From Pseudomonas rhizophila (GTDB lineage: Bacteria > Pseudomonadota > Gammaproteobacteria > Pseudomonadales > Pseudomonadaceae): DNA of 64,000 bases. Positions 29,378 through 37,351 of the stretch are shown one piece after another (within the stretch, counting starts at the first letter, position 1; each line of letters starts with the position of its first letter). The notes beneath the pieces were generated by a model. The model saw only the letters and a program-made list of their open reading frames with translations, did not search any database and had not been told where the DNA came from. The DNA lies in assembly GCF_003033885.1 (NCBI RefSeq), contig NZ_CP024081.1:3658554-3722553 (forward strand), in the 5' to 3' direction. Both the position numbers and the translations under genes were made by a program.

Positions 29378-30373
29378 ATGCAACTGGTTTGCCCGGCAGG
29401 GAATCTGCCTGCCCTCAAAGCGGCGGTGCGCCAAGGCGCCGATGCCGTCTATGTCGGCTTTCGCGATGACACCAACGCCCGGCATTTCGCCGGGCTGAAC
29501 ATGGACGACAAACAGTTCGACGCGGCGGTCGCGCACATCCGCCAGCACCAACGCAAACTCTATGTGGCGGTCAACACCTACCCACAACCCAAGGGCTGGG
29601 AGCGTTGGCAGCGCGCGGTGGATCGCGCCGCCGATCTGGGCGTCGACGCCCTGATCGCCGCCGACCCCGGGGTGCTCGGCTACGCCAGCCAGCGCCACCC
29701 ACAACTGGCCCTGCATCTTTCGGTACAAGGTTCGGCGACCCATGCCGCGGCGCTGGCTTTTTACGCCGAGCGCTACGGCATTCGGCGTGCGGTGCTGCCA
29801 CGGGTGCTGTCCCTGGCCCAGGTGCGGCAGGTAGCAGCAGCGAGCCCAGTGCCGATCGAAGTCTTCGGTTTCGGCAGCCTGTGCATCATGGCCGAGGGCC
29901 GTTGTCACTTGTCCTCTTACATCACCGGTGAGTCGCCGAACCTGTGCGGCGTGTGCTCACCGGCCAAGGCAGTGCGCTGGAGCGAAGACGCCGACGGCCT
30001 GAGCGCACGCTTGAGCGAGGTGCTGATCGATCGCTACACCCCTGACGAGCCGGCCGGTTACCCGACCCTGTGCAAGGGCCGCTTCCTGGTCGGCGGCAAG
30101 CGCTTCCATGCCCTGGAAGAACCCACCAGCCTCGACACCCTGGACCTGCTGCCGGAGCTGGCGGCCATCGGCGTCGAGGCAGTGAAGATCGAGGGCCGCC
30201 AGCGCAGCCCGGCCTACGTTGAACAAGTGACCCGGGTCTGGCGCGCCGCACTGGATGCCCACCGGGCTGCGCCGCAACGATTCCGGGTGCGGGAAGAATG
30301 GCGCCAGGTGTTGGCCGGTTTGTCGGAAGGCAGCCAGACCACCCTGGGCGCTTACCATCGATCATGGCAATGA
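29378..30373 (+). CDS. ubiU: UbiU, U32-family ubiquinone hydroxylation protein
   Basis: A 331-residue U32 peptidase-like protein (starts MQLVCPAGNLPALKAAVRQGADAVYVGF) with a four-cysteine iron-sulfur set in CIMAEGRCHLS, LCGVCSP and, further on, LCKGRF. With UbiV it performs ring hydroxylation in ubiquinone synthesis without oxygen, using prephenate. First gene of the ubiUVT run, with a dedicated ANR box. Confidence 0.95.
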   Translation: MQLVCPAGNLPALKAAVRQGADAVYVGFRDDTNARHFAGLNMDDKQFDAAVAHIRQHQRKLYVAVNTYPQPKGWERWQRAVDRAADLGVDALIAADPGVLGYASQRHPQLALHLSVQGSATHAAALAFYAERYGIRRAVLPRVLSLAQVRQVAAASPVPIEVFGFGSLCIMAEGRCHLSSYITGESPNLCGVCSPAKAVRWSEDADGLSARLSEVLIDRYTPDEPAGYPTLCKGRFLVGGKRFHALEEPTSLDTLDLLPELAAIGVEAVKIEGRQRSPAYVEQVTRVWRAALDAHRAAPQRFRVREEWRQVLAGLSEGSQTTLGAYHRSWQ

Positions 30374-30383
30374 GGGAGGCCAG

Positions 30384-31274
30384 ATGAAACTCAGCCTGGG
30401 ACCGGTCCTGTTTTACTGGGACAAAGCGCAACTGGGGAATTTCTACGCCGAGATGTCGGCCTTGCCGCTGGATGTGATTTACCTGGGGGAAACCGTGTGC
30501 TCAAAGCGCCGGGCATTCTCCCTGGATCAATGGCTGGGCCTGGGGCGCGAACTGCAAGCGTGCAGCCAGGCACAGATTGTGTTGTCGAGCCTGACGCTGA
30601 TCGAAGCGGCCTCGGAGCTGTCGTCCTTGCGTCGGCTGTGTGACAACGGCCAATTGTTGGTGGAAGCCAATGACATGGGCGCGGTGCAGTTTCTCGCTGA
30701 ACGCAAGTTGCCTTTCGTGGGTGGCCCGGCGTTGAACCTGTACAACGGCCATGCCCTGGGGCAATTGCTCGACAGCGGCATGATTCGCTGGGTACCACCT
30801 GTGGAATGCTCGGCGGCGCTGATCGGCGATGTGCTGGAGCAGGTGCGGGAAATGGAACGCGAGGTCCCCGAGGTGGAGATTTTTGCCTACGGCCACTTGC
30901 CCCTGGCTTATTCGGCACGCTGCTTCACCGCCCGGGCCGAAAACCGGCCCAAGGACGACTGTCAGTTCTGTTGCATCAACTATCCCGACGGCCTGGCGTT
31001 GAGCAGTCAGGAGGGCCAGCAACTGTTCACCCTCAATGGCATTCAGACGATGTCCGGTGAGGTGACCAATCTGTTGGCCGATTACCCCGCGCTGATGGCC
31101 AGTGGCGCCGACGTGCTGCGTCTGAGCCCGCGCGCCCAGGGCATGGCCGAGGTGGTCAGGTCCTTCGACAACGTTCGCCAGGGCGAGGCACCACCGCTGT
31201 TTGTGGCCGGTTGCAACGGCTATTGGCACGGTCATGCCGGTATGTTGAAAGTTGAGGAGGCGGGCCTGTGCTGA
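30384..31274 (+). CDS. ubiV: UbiV, U32-family ubiquinone hydroxylation protein
   Basis: A 296-residue partner of UbiU with an N-terminal MKLSLGPVLFYWDKAQLGNFYAEM and the cysteine set HLPLAYSARCFTARA and CQFCCINYPDG for its 4Fe-4S cluster. The ATG at 30384 follows GAGGGAGG. The frame opens earlier, but only as a shadow of ubiU. Confidence 0.95.
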   Translation: MKLSLGPVLFYWDKAQLGNFYAEMSALPLDVIYLGETVCSKRRAFSLDQWLGLGRELQACSQAQIVLSSLTLIEAASELSSLRRLCDNGQLLVEANDMGAVQFLAERKLPFVGGPALNLYNGHALGQLLDSGMIRWVPPVECSAALIGDVLEQVREMEREVPEVEIFAYGHLPLAYSARCFTARAENRPKDDCQFCCINYPDGLALSSQEGQQLFTLNGIQTMSGEVTNLLADYPALMASGADVLRLSPRAQGMAEVVRSFDNVRQGEAPPLFVAGCNGYWHGHAGMLKVEEAGLC

Positions 31275-31738
31275 GTCGAAAAAAATGGTTGCTCAAAGGC
31301 GCTGACCGGGTGCTGCCGCTGGTGGGCAAGGTGCCGTTTGTCGTACAGCGCCTGGCGTTGCAGCAGGCGCTCAACCGTTGCCTGGCCGAGCCGCTGCGCG
31401 ATGGCGGGTTCGAGGTGTTGCGCGGGCGTTGGCTATGCCTGCGGGTGCCGGACCTGAAGTTGTGCTGGTACCTGACGCTGTCGCGGGATGGACTGCGCAT
31501 TGCCGAACAAGCCGAAGCCCAGGTCAGCATCAGCGGCAACTGGCGTGAATTTCTCTTGCTCGCCAGTCGGCAGGAAGATCCCGACACGTTGTTCTTCCGG
31601 CGACGCCTGGTGATTGAGGGCGACACCGAATTGGGGCTGGCGCTGAAGAACCTGATCGACAGCCTCGACCCGGAGGTCTTGCCGCCCTGGTTATGGCGCA
31701 ATCTGGAACGGGCGGGCAAGGGATTGGCGGCGGCCTGA
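31268..31738 (+). CDS. ubiT: UbiT, SCP2-domain anaerobic ubiquinone factor
   Basis: A 156-residue protein with an SCP2/sterol-carrier-like domain that binds quinone intermediates. It is the third component of the anaerobic Ubi pathway. The start is GTG at 31268, overlapping the ubiV stop and preceded by GAGGAGG. Confidence 0.92.
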   Translation: MLSRKKWLLKGADRVLPLVGKVPFVVQRLALQQALNRCLAEPLRDGGFEVLRGRWLCLRVPDLKLCWYLTLSRDGLRIAEQAEAQVSISGNWREFLLLASRQEDPDTLFFRRRLVIEGDTELGLALKNLIDSLDPEVLPPWLWRNLERAGKGLAAA

Positions 31739-32127
31739 TGAAAGCTCCAGGCTCACTGCCCCTGGTGTACTCCTGTTCCGGTTGTTCCAACGTGGCGCAA
31801 CTGGCCAACACCGTCGCCCTGCGCCTGGACCGCGCCGGCCTGGCCGAGATGTCCTGCATCGTCGGGGTCGGCGGGCATGTGCCGGCACTGGTCAACAAAG
31901 CGCGCTCGGGGCGGCGGATCATCGCGCTGGACGGTTGTCCGTTGCAGTGCGTCCAGGCGTGTTTGCAGCAGCATGATCTGGAAGCGGATGTGCATGTGAT
32001 TTTGAGCCAGTTGGGCTGGCGCAAGCGTTTCGGCGTCGATTGCACGCAAGAGGAGGGGGACGCGTTGTTTGAGCGGTTGATACCGATGATCGTTGAAAAT
32101 GACACAGCAGATAGTGAGTCTGGCTGA
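31738..32127 (+). CDS. DGC-domain putative zinc-binding protein
   Basis: A 129-residue protein with the DGC family pattern: VYSCSGCSNVAQLAN near the N-terminus and IIALDGCPLQCVQACLQQH in the middle. The cysteines probably bind zinc or a cluster. The ATG overlaps the ubiT stop (TGATG), so it is translated as part of the ubiUVT operon. Role unknown; position suggests anaerobic metal or redox handling. Confidence 0.85.
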   Translation: MKAPGSLPLVYSCSGCSNVAQLANTVALRLDRAGLAEMSCIVGVGGHVPALVNKARSGRRIIALDGCPLQCVQACLQQHDLEADVHVILSQLGWRKRFGVDCTQEEGDALFERLIPMIVENDTADSESG

Positions 32128-32129
32128 GC

Positions 32130-32244
32130 CTGTGGCGAGGGGATTTATCCCCGCTGGACTGCGAAGCAGTCCCAATGCGCTGTGTCAGACAGTTTGAATA
32201 GGGGCCGCTTCGCGCCCCAGCGGGGATAAATCCCCTCGCCACAA
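32130..32244. repeat. REPIN type B after the ubi operon
   Basis: Arms TGTGGCGAGGGGATTTATCC and its complement flank two internal small stems (CTGCGAAGCAG and GGGGCCGCTTCGCGCCCC). It fills the gap between convergent genes. Confidence 0.92.
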
Positions 32245-32264
32245 GGGAATTGGGGCTGCGCGGG

Positions 32265-32942
32265 TTATTGCTGGTAAGCGTCCAGCTCATCTTCGGCCAG
32301 GATGCGAATGTTGCGCCGCTCCATGGCAATCAGGCCACCGTCTACCAGGCGATGGAGAATGCGCGAAAAAGTCTCTGGCTGGATTCCCAGCTTGGAGGCC
32401 ACCAGGCGTTTGGACACCTGTAGCACCACCTGGCCGTCGCGCGGGTCGCGTTCCTGAAGCAGAAAGTTGATGACCCGCCGGCTGGCGCTGGCCAGGGTCA
32501 GGTTGTCGATGTCCTTGAGGCGCTGGTGCAAATGGATACTCATGCTCGCCAGGATCGCCAGGCAGACCTTCGGCTGGTCTTCCAGGGCCTTGCGGTAATG
32601 AGTGCCTTCGATACTCACCAGTACGCTGTCCTTGAGCGCCGACGCACTGACCGGGTAGCACCGGGCCTGGCTGAACAGCAGAGCCTCGGCGAAGGTCTGT
32701 CCGGGCTGGATGATTTCCACCAGGTTTTCCTGGCCTTCACCGGTGACCCGGAACAGCTTGATCTGACCGCTGACCAGCAGGAAAAACCGCTTGGCCGGGT
32801 CGCCCTGGTGCATGAGCGTGCTGTTGCACTCCAGGCGTTTGAGCACGGCCAGGTTGCACACGTCTTCGAAGACCCGCTCCGGTAACTGGCTGAACAGGTG
32901 ATGACGACGCAACAGTAAAACGATGGAAGGATGAGTCAGCAT
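32265..32942 (-). CDS. Second DNR-type CRP/FNR regulator
   Basis: A 225-residue CRP/FNR-family protein with the same HTH core KLGIQPETFSRI as DNR at 21150, so it should read the same boxes. There is no N-terminal cysteine cluster, so it is not an oxygen-sensing FNR/ANR. It is diverged from DNR elsewhere. The ATG at 32942 has GGAGG; the frame is open to 32978. It resembles the Dnr paralogues (DnrE/DnrS type) of P. stutzeri. It follows narL in the same direction, with REP elements between. Confidence 0.85.
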   Translation of the reverse strand: MLTHPSIVLLLRRHHLFSQLPERVFEDVCNLAVLKRLECNSTLMHQGDPAKRFFLLVSGQIKLFRVTGEGQENLVEIIQPGQTFAEALLFSQARCYPVSASALKDSVLVSIEGTHYRKALEDQPKVCLAILASMSIHLHQRLKDIDNLTLASASRRVINFLLQERDPRDGQVVLQVSKRLVASKLGIQPETFSRILHRLVDGGLIAMERRNIRILAEDELDAYQQ

Positions 32943-33049
32943 GGCGTACCTCCGCGTGCCGTCATGGTAGAACCCCACGCGCCCCCGGCCTATGCCTCCG
33001 CAGGCCTACCTCGGAAGAGGGAGGTGCGTCCCCGCTCAAACACAAACCC

Positions 33050-33140
33050 TGTGGGAGCGAGCCTGCTCGCGATAGCGGAGGGTCAGCTTGCAGGGATGTT
33101 GAATGTGCCGCCGTCATCGCGAGCAGGCTCGCTCCCACAG
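33050..33140. repeat. REPIN copy 1 of a tandem pair
   Basis: Type A arms TGTGGGAGCGAGCCTGCTCG and complement around GATAGCGGAGGGTCAGCTTGCA... ATGTGCCGCCGTCATC. The core is almost identical to the copy at 33184. Confidence 0.93.
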
Positions 33141-33183
33141 TTTTTTCGAGTCGTGCGCAGGCGCTGTATTCGCCTGAAACACC

Positions 33184-33278
33184 CTGTGGAAGCAAAGCTT
33201 GCTCGCGATAGCGGAGGGTCGGCTTGCAGGGATGTTGAATGTGCCGCCGTCATCGCGAGCAAGCTTTGCTCCCACAGG
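33184..33278. repeat. REPIN copy 2 of a tandem pair
   Basis: Same core as the copy at 33050 but with AAGCTT-type arms (TGTGGAAGCAAAGCTTGCTCG and complement). The two lie 43 bases apart. Confidence 0.93.
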
Positions 33279-33295
33279 AGGTGTGGTTTGCCGGG

Positions 33296-33943
33296 CTAGC
33301 CCACTCCGCGCAGATGCTCCATGGCCCACACGGCGGCTTCGACCCGTGAGCGCAACCCCAGTTTGTGCAGCAGGTTCTTCACATGGACCTTGACCGTGCC
33401 TTCGGTGATGCCCAGCTTGTGGCCGATGACTTTGTTGCTGCAGCCGCCGGCGATGGTCTTGAGTACCTGGCGTTCGCGTTCGGTCAGTTCCACGTCGGCC
33501 TGGCGGGGAGGGGAGCGCAAGGCCTGGGCCATGACGCGGGTCAGGCCGGGGCTGATCACCAGCGCACCGTTGAGGGCATCGCGGATGTACTGCACCAGCA
33601 ACTCCGGCTCCATGTCCTTGAGCAGGTAACCGTTGGCATCCAGGCGCAGGGCATCGCGAATGTCGTCCTCGGCGTCGGATACGGTGAACAGCAATACCTT
33701 GCCGGTGTAATGCATGGCCCGCAGCCGGCGCAGGGTTTCGATGCCGTTCATTTGCGGCATGTTGTTGTCCAGCAGGACCAGGTCAGGTTTGAGCGGTTCG
33801 ATCAGTGTCAGGGCTTCTTCGCCGTGGCTGGCTTCGCCGACGATGTGCAAGTCGTCTTCGAGTTCGAGCATTTGGCGGATCCCTCGACGCATCATTGGAT
33901 GGTCGTCGACCAGCAGGAGGGTGTGACGCAGGGGGGCGTTCAT
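33296..33943 (-). CDS. narL: NarL, nitrate response regulator
   Basis: A 215-residue response regulator with receiver domain (LLLVDDHP, phospho-acceptor Asp59 in VLLDNN) and LuxR-type HTH (LTERERQVLKTIAGGCSNKVI). It binds heptamer pairs and drives narK1K2GHJI in nitrate. The stop region is near the REP pair; the start overlaps narX (ATGA). Confidence 0.95.
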   Translation of the reverse strand: MNAPLRHTLLLVDDHPMMRRGIRQMLELEDDLHIVGEASHGEEALTLIEPLKPDLVLLDNNMPQMNGIETLRRLRAMHYTGKVLLFTVSDAEDDIRDALRLDANGYLLKDMEPELLVQYIRDALNGALVISPGLTRVMAQALRSPPRQADVELTERERQVLKTIAGGCSNKVIGHKLGITEGTVKVHVKNLLHKLGLRSRVEAAVWAMEHLRGVG

Positions 33944-35739
33944 GTTGCGAGACCTTCGCTGTGTTGGCCCAGGAATTCCGGTTGGAAATGCACCTGGATA
34001 CGGGTGCCCTGGGGCGTTCGGGAGATAATTTGCAGTTGGCCGCGCAAGCTGCGGGCCCGTTCGTTCATGATGTTCAGGCCGTGGTGTTCGCGCTGGTCCA
34101 CTTCGCCACTGAAGCCCCGGCCATCGTCTTCGACCGACAGTCGCACGGTTTCGCCTTCCTGGCGCAGTTCGAGCCAGGCGTTCTCTGCGTGGGCGTGGCG
34201 CAGGCAGTTGGAGAGCGCCTCGCGGGTGATCTGCAGGATATGGATCTGCTCACTGGCCGACAGCTCGAAGGCCAGGGTGTCGACGAACAGATGCACCCGG
34301 AAATCGCCCCGGCGGGAGAATTCTTCAGCGGTGTCCTTGAGTTCCTGGACCAGCCCGTCGTCGTGGATCTGCAAGCGGAACGTGGTGAGCAGTTCGCGCA
34401 ACTGCCGGTAGGCATTGTTCAGGCCTTCGCGCAGTTCGGCGGTGACGGTTTCCAGGGTTTGCACCGGTTCGCCGCGACGCATCAGGGTTTGCATGCGGCT
34501 GACTTGCAGCTTCATGTACGACAAGGCCTGGGCCAGGGAGTCATGCAGTTCGCGGGCGATGATCGTGCGCTCATCGAGCAACAGCAGGCGATGGTCCTGT
34601 TCGCGCTGGCGCTTGAGAGACAGCGAGGTGCCGATCAGGTTTGCCAGGGCCTGGATCAGTGCGGTTTCCCAGGGTTGCGCCGCGTGACCGTCGACAAAAT
34701 GCGCCTTGAGTTCACCCAGTTCCGTGCCCTGGTTACTGATGCTGAACGTCTGCGGCCGGGCGCTGTGGTGTTTCTGGCAGGTGGCGCAATCGCTGCTGGC
34801 GCAGACCTCGCGGCTGTTGGCGCCATGCAGCGATAGCAGTTGCCGGGCGGGCGCCTGCAACTGGCCTTGCAGACACAGCGACAGGCGCAGGCCCGGCAGC
34901 CGCTGCTGGAACCGGCTGATCAGTTCATCCAGCCCTTCGGCATTGGCCTGCCGCGTGGCCAGGCTGCGGCTGCTCTGGTACAGCAGCTCCAGGGCGGCAT
35001 TGGCCTGTTGCAGGTTCAGGGTCTTTTGCTGGACCTGATTCTCCAGGGTGCGATGGGATTGCTCGATGGTTTCGGCCATGGTGTTGAAGCTGGTCGCCAG
35101 TTGGCCCAGTTCATCCTCTGACTGATGGTTGACCCGCACCTGGAATTCGCCACGGCGAAAGCGCTGGGTGGCGTCCACCAGTTCCTGCAAGGGCGTGACC
35201 ACGCCGTACTGCAATTCATACAGACCGATCAGCAGGATGATCATGGTGGTGAACAGCGCCATGCCCTGGATCGTCTGTTGCCAGGCTTGCTTGTGCTCGC
35301 TCTGGCGTTGCAACAGGGTGACGAACTGGTCCAGTTGCGCAACGAAGGAAGCGGCACTGGCCTGGAAGAACGCCGAATCGCCGCGTTCGATGGCCGGGCG
35401 CAAGGTCTGGTTCCAACGCTGCATGAGGCTCTGATAACTCTGATGCAGGGAGGTCGCCGGTCCGTCTTCCAGCACGGCGCGCAAGGACGGGCTTTCGAGA
35501 CGTCGTTGCAGGCTGTCGATGATCGCCGGGACATCGTCGCTGGCCCCGGCTGCCAGTTTCCAGCTCAGGTGATAGGTCTCCATACGCACGGAACCGGCGG
35601 TGTTGATGGCGGCCGCGTCGCCCTGGCTGAACCAGGCAATCAGACCTGCGCTCAAGGAACTGGCCAGGGCGAGGATGGCGATCAGGATCACCGCCAGCCC
35701 GGCGCGAGCGGGCAGGGAACTGCGCAGCCACCGCATCAT
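33940..35739 (-). CDS. narX: NarX, nitrate/nitrite sensor histidine kinase
   Basis: A 599-residue membrane kinase with two N-terminal helices around a periplasmic domain holding the nitrate-binding P-box (INTAGSVRMETYHLSWKL, about residues 45-62), a HAMP domain, a cysteine-rich linker (CASSDCATCQK), then HisKA_3/ATPase with ARELHDSLAQAL, NCLRHAHA and DDGRGF. It phosphorylates NarL. Divergent from narK1. Confidence 0.95.
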   Translation of the reverse strand: MMRWLRSSLPARAGLAVILIAILALASSLSAGLIAWFSQGDAAAINTAGSVRMETYHLSWKLAAGASDDVPAIIDSLQRRLESPSLRAVLEDGPATSLHQSYQSLMQRWNQTLRPAIERGDSAFFQASAASFVAQLDQFVTLLQRQSEHKQAWQQTIQGMALFTTMIILLIGLYELQYGVVTPLQELVDATQRFRRGEFQVRVNHQSEDELGQLATSFNTMAETIEQSHRTLENQVQQKTLNLQQANAALELLYQSSRSLATRQANAEGLDELISRFQQRLPGLRLSLCLQGQLQAPARQLLSLHGANSREVCASSDCATCQKHHSARPQTFSISNQGTELGELKAHFVDGHAAQPWETALIQALANLIGTSLSLKRQREQDHRLLLLDERTIIARELHDSLAQALSYMKLQVSRMQTLMRRGEPVQTLETVTAELREGLNNAYRQLRELLTTFRLQIHDDGLVQELKDTAEEFSRRGDFRVHLFVDTLAFELSASEQIHILQITREALSNCLRHAHAENAWLELRQEGETVRLSVEDDGRGFSGEVDQREHHGLNIMNERARSLRGQLQIISRTPQGTRIQVHFQPEFLGQHSEGLAT

Positions 35740-35824
35740 CGAGACTGGCCCTGGAGGAAATTCTGCAAACCGAACATGGGGACGCCCTGGCGTTGGGGGG
35801 GATAGCAGCCGATCCCGGGCGCAC

Positions 35825-35840
35825 TACCTCTAAAGAGTTG
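35825..35840. promoter_or_regulatory. NarL-type 7-2-7 site, distal
   Basis: TACCTCT-AA-AGAGTTG is a heptamer pair in tail-to-tail 7-2-7 arrangement, with the second heptamer imperfect. It lies between narX and narK1. Confidence 0.6.
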
Positions 35841-35921
35841 TCGGCCGCTACGTTTCGGTAAAAGCCACGGCCGAAATGTTCAAAGCCTTGATAAATAAAG
35901 GTTCTTATCAACTTCAGGCTC

Positions 35922-35937
35922 TACCCCCTAAGAGGTA
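35922..35937. promoter_or_regulatory. NarL-type 7-2-7 site, proximal
   Basis: TACCCCC-TA-AGAGGTA is a close match to the NarL 7-2-7 palindrome (TACYYMT and complement). It lies 39 bases before the ANR box of narK1. Confidence 0.75.
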
Positions 35938-35975
35938 GACGGGCCCAGCATAGGCCAGTACCGCCGGGACGCACG

Positions 35976-35989
35976 TTGACCCAGGTCAA
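35976..35989 (+). promoter_or_regulatory. ANR/DNR box of narK1
   Basis: TTGAC-CCAG-GTCAA is a perfect palindrome. The centre is 67 bases before the narK1 ATG, fitting a start near 36024. With the two NarL sites upstream it explains control by low oxygen and nitrate. The rest of 35740-36049 holds no gene that I can see. Confidence 0.9.
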
Positions 35990-36049
35990 GTTTTTACTGG
36001 GTAGGCATCACTAGGCTGCGCTCATCGAACTGACGGGGAGTGCATCGAG

Positions 36050-37351
36050 ATGCGAGCGCAAGTGCAACAAGGGCTGGTACTGGGGATGAGTACCCTGGCC
36101 TTCACCGTGTGCTTCATGGTCTGGATGATGTTTGCCGTGCTCGGTGTTCCGATCAAGGAAATGCTGGCGCTCAACGAAACCCAATTCGGTCTGCTGGCCG
36201 CCACGCCGGTGCTGACCGGTTCCCTGGTGCGCTTGCCCCTGGGCCTGCTGACCGACCGCTTCGGCGGGCGCATCGTGTTCTTCCTGCTGATGCTCTCCTG
36301 TGTGCTGCCGTTGTACCTGATCACCCTGGCCACGGCTTTCTGGCAGTTCCTGGTGCTGGGCCTGTTTGTCGGGCTGGCCGGTGGATCGTTCTCGGTGGGC
36401 ATCGCTTATGTGGCCAAGTGGTTCGACAAGCAGAATCAAGGCTTCGCCATGGGTGTGTTCGGCGCGGGCAACGCCGGCGCCGCGCTGACCAAATTCCTCG
36501 CTCCGGCCTTGATCGCCTTCGGTTCCTGGCACCTGGTGCCGAAGGTGTTCAGCGCCATTCTGTTCATCACCGCGCTGCTGTTCTGGTTTCTCACAACCGA
36601 GAAGAAGGAGCACAGCGGCACCGGCGGCGCCACGTTGCGCGAGCAACTGAAAACCCTGAAAGAACCAGCGGTGTGGCGCTACTGCCAGTACTACTCGATC
36701 GTGTTCGGCGGCTATGTAGCCCTGGCCCTGTGGATGACCAAGTACTACGTGCAGGAATACGGCTTCAGCCTGCAAAGCGCGGCGCTGCTGGCGGCCTGCT
36801 TCTCCCTGCCCGGTGGCGTATTGCGGGCCGTCGGTGGCTGGATGTCCGACCGCTGGGGCGCCCAGAGCGTGACCTGGTGGGTGTTGTGGGTCAGCTGGAT
36901 CTGCCTGTTCCTGCTCTCGTACCCACAGACCCAACTGCAAGTGCAGACCGTCAACGGCACGGTGGATTTTCACATCGGCCTCAACGCCACGCTGTTCACC
37001 GTGCTGCTGTTCGTGATGGGCATCGCCTTCGCGTTCGGCAAGGCCTCGGTCTTCAAGTACATCGCCAACGACTACCCGAAAAACATGGGCGCGGTGTCCG
37101 GCATCGTCGGCCTGGCCGGCGGCCTGGGCGGGTTCGTGTTGCCGATCATGTTCGGCGCCCTGGTGGACCTCACCGGCGTGCGCTCGTCCTGCTTCATGTT
37201 GATGTACGGCGTGGTCTGGGTCTCCCTGACCTGGATGTACTTCAGCGAAGTTCGCAAGCGCCCGCTGCTGGGTAAACAGCCGCCGGCCAGCCAATCCCCG
37301 TTTTCCAGCATTGCCCAAGGAGAAGAACATGTCCGTTCTGCAAACGCCTGA
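36050..37351 (+). CDS. narK1: NarK1, nitrate/nitrite transporter (MFS)
   Basis: A 433-residue MFS permease with twelve helices. It has the NNP-family patterns GLLTDRFGGRIVFF and GIVGLAGGLGGFVLP (nitrate signature). GGGAG precedes the ATG. The 3' end overlaps narK2 by 23 bases. In P. aeruginosa two NarK proteins sit before narG; this is the first. Confidence 0.93.
   Translation: MRAQVQQGLVLGMSTLAFTVCFMVWMMFAVLGVPIKEMLALNETQFGLLAATPVLTGSLVRLPLGLLTDRFGGRIVFFLLMLSCVLPLYLITLATAFWQFLVLGLFVGLAGGSFSVGIAYVAKWFDKQNQGFAMGVFGAGNAGAALTKFLAPALIAFGSWHLVPKVFSAILFITALLFWFLTTEKKEHSGTGGATLREQLKTLKEPAVWRYCQYYSIVFGGYVALALWMTKYYVQEYGFSLQSAALLAACFSLPGGVLRAVGGWMSDRWGAQSVTWWVLWVSWICLFLLSYPQTQLQVQTVNGTVDFHIGLNATLFTVLLFVMGIAFAFGKASVFKYIANDYPKNMGAVSGIVGLAGGLGGFVLPIMFGALVDLTGVRSSCFMLMYGVVWVSLTWMYFSEVRKRPLLGKQPPASQSPFSSIAQGEEHVRSANA

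Noticed and set aside
33007..33022. NarL site upstream of the second DNR-type gene
   Set aside because: The heptamer pair has a mismatch in each half and there is no supporting second site; kept only as a hint in the paralogue finding.
33050..33278. CRISPR-like repeats
   Set aside because: The units are inverted REP pairs with similar centres, not regularly spaced direct repeats with distinct spacers, and there are no cas genes.
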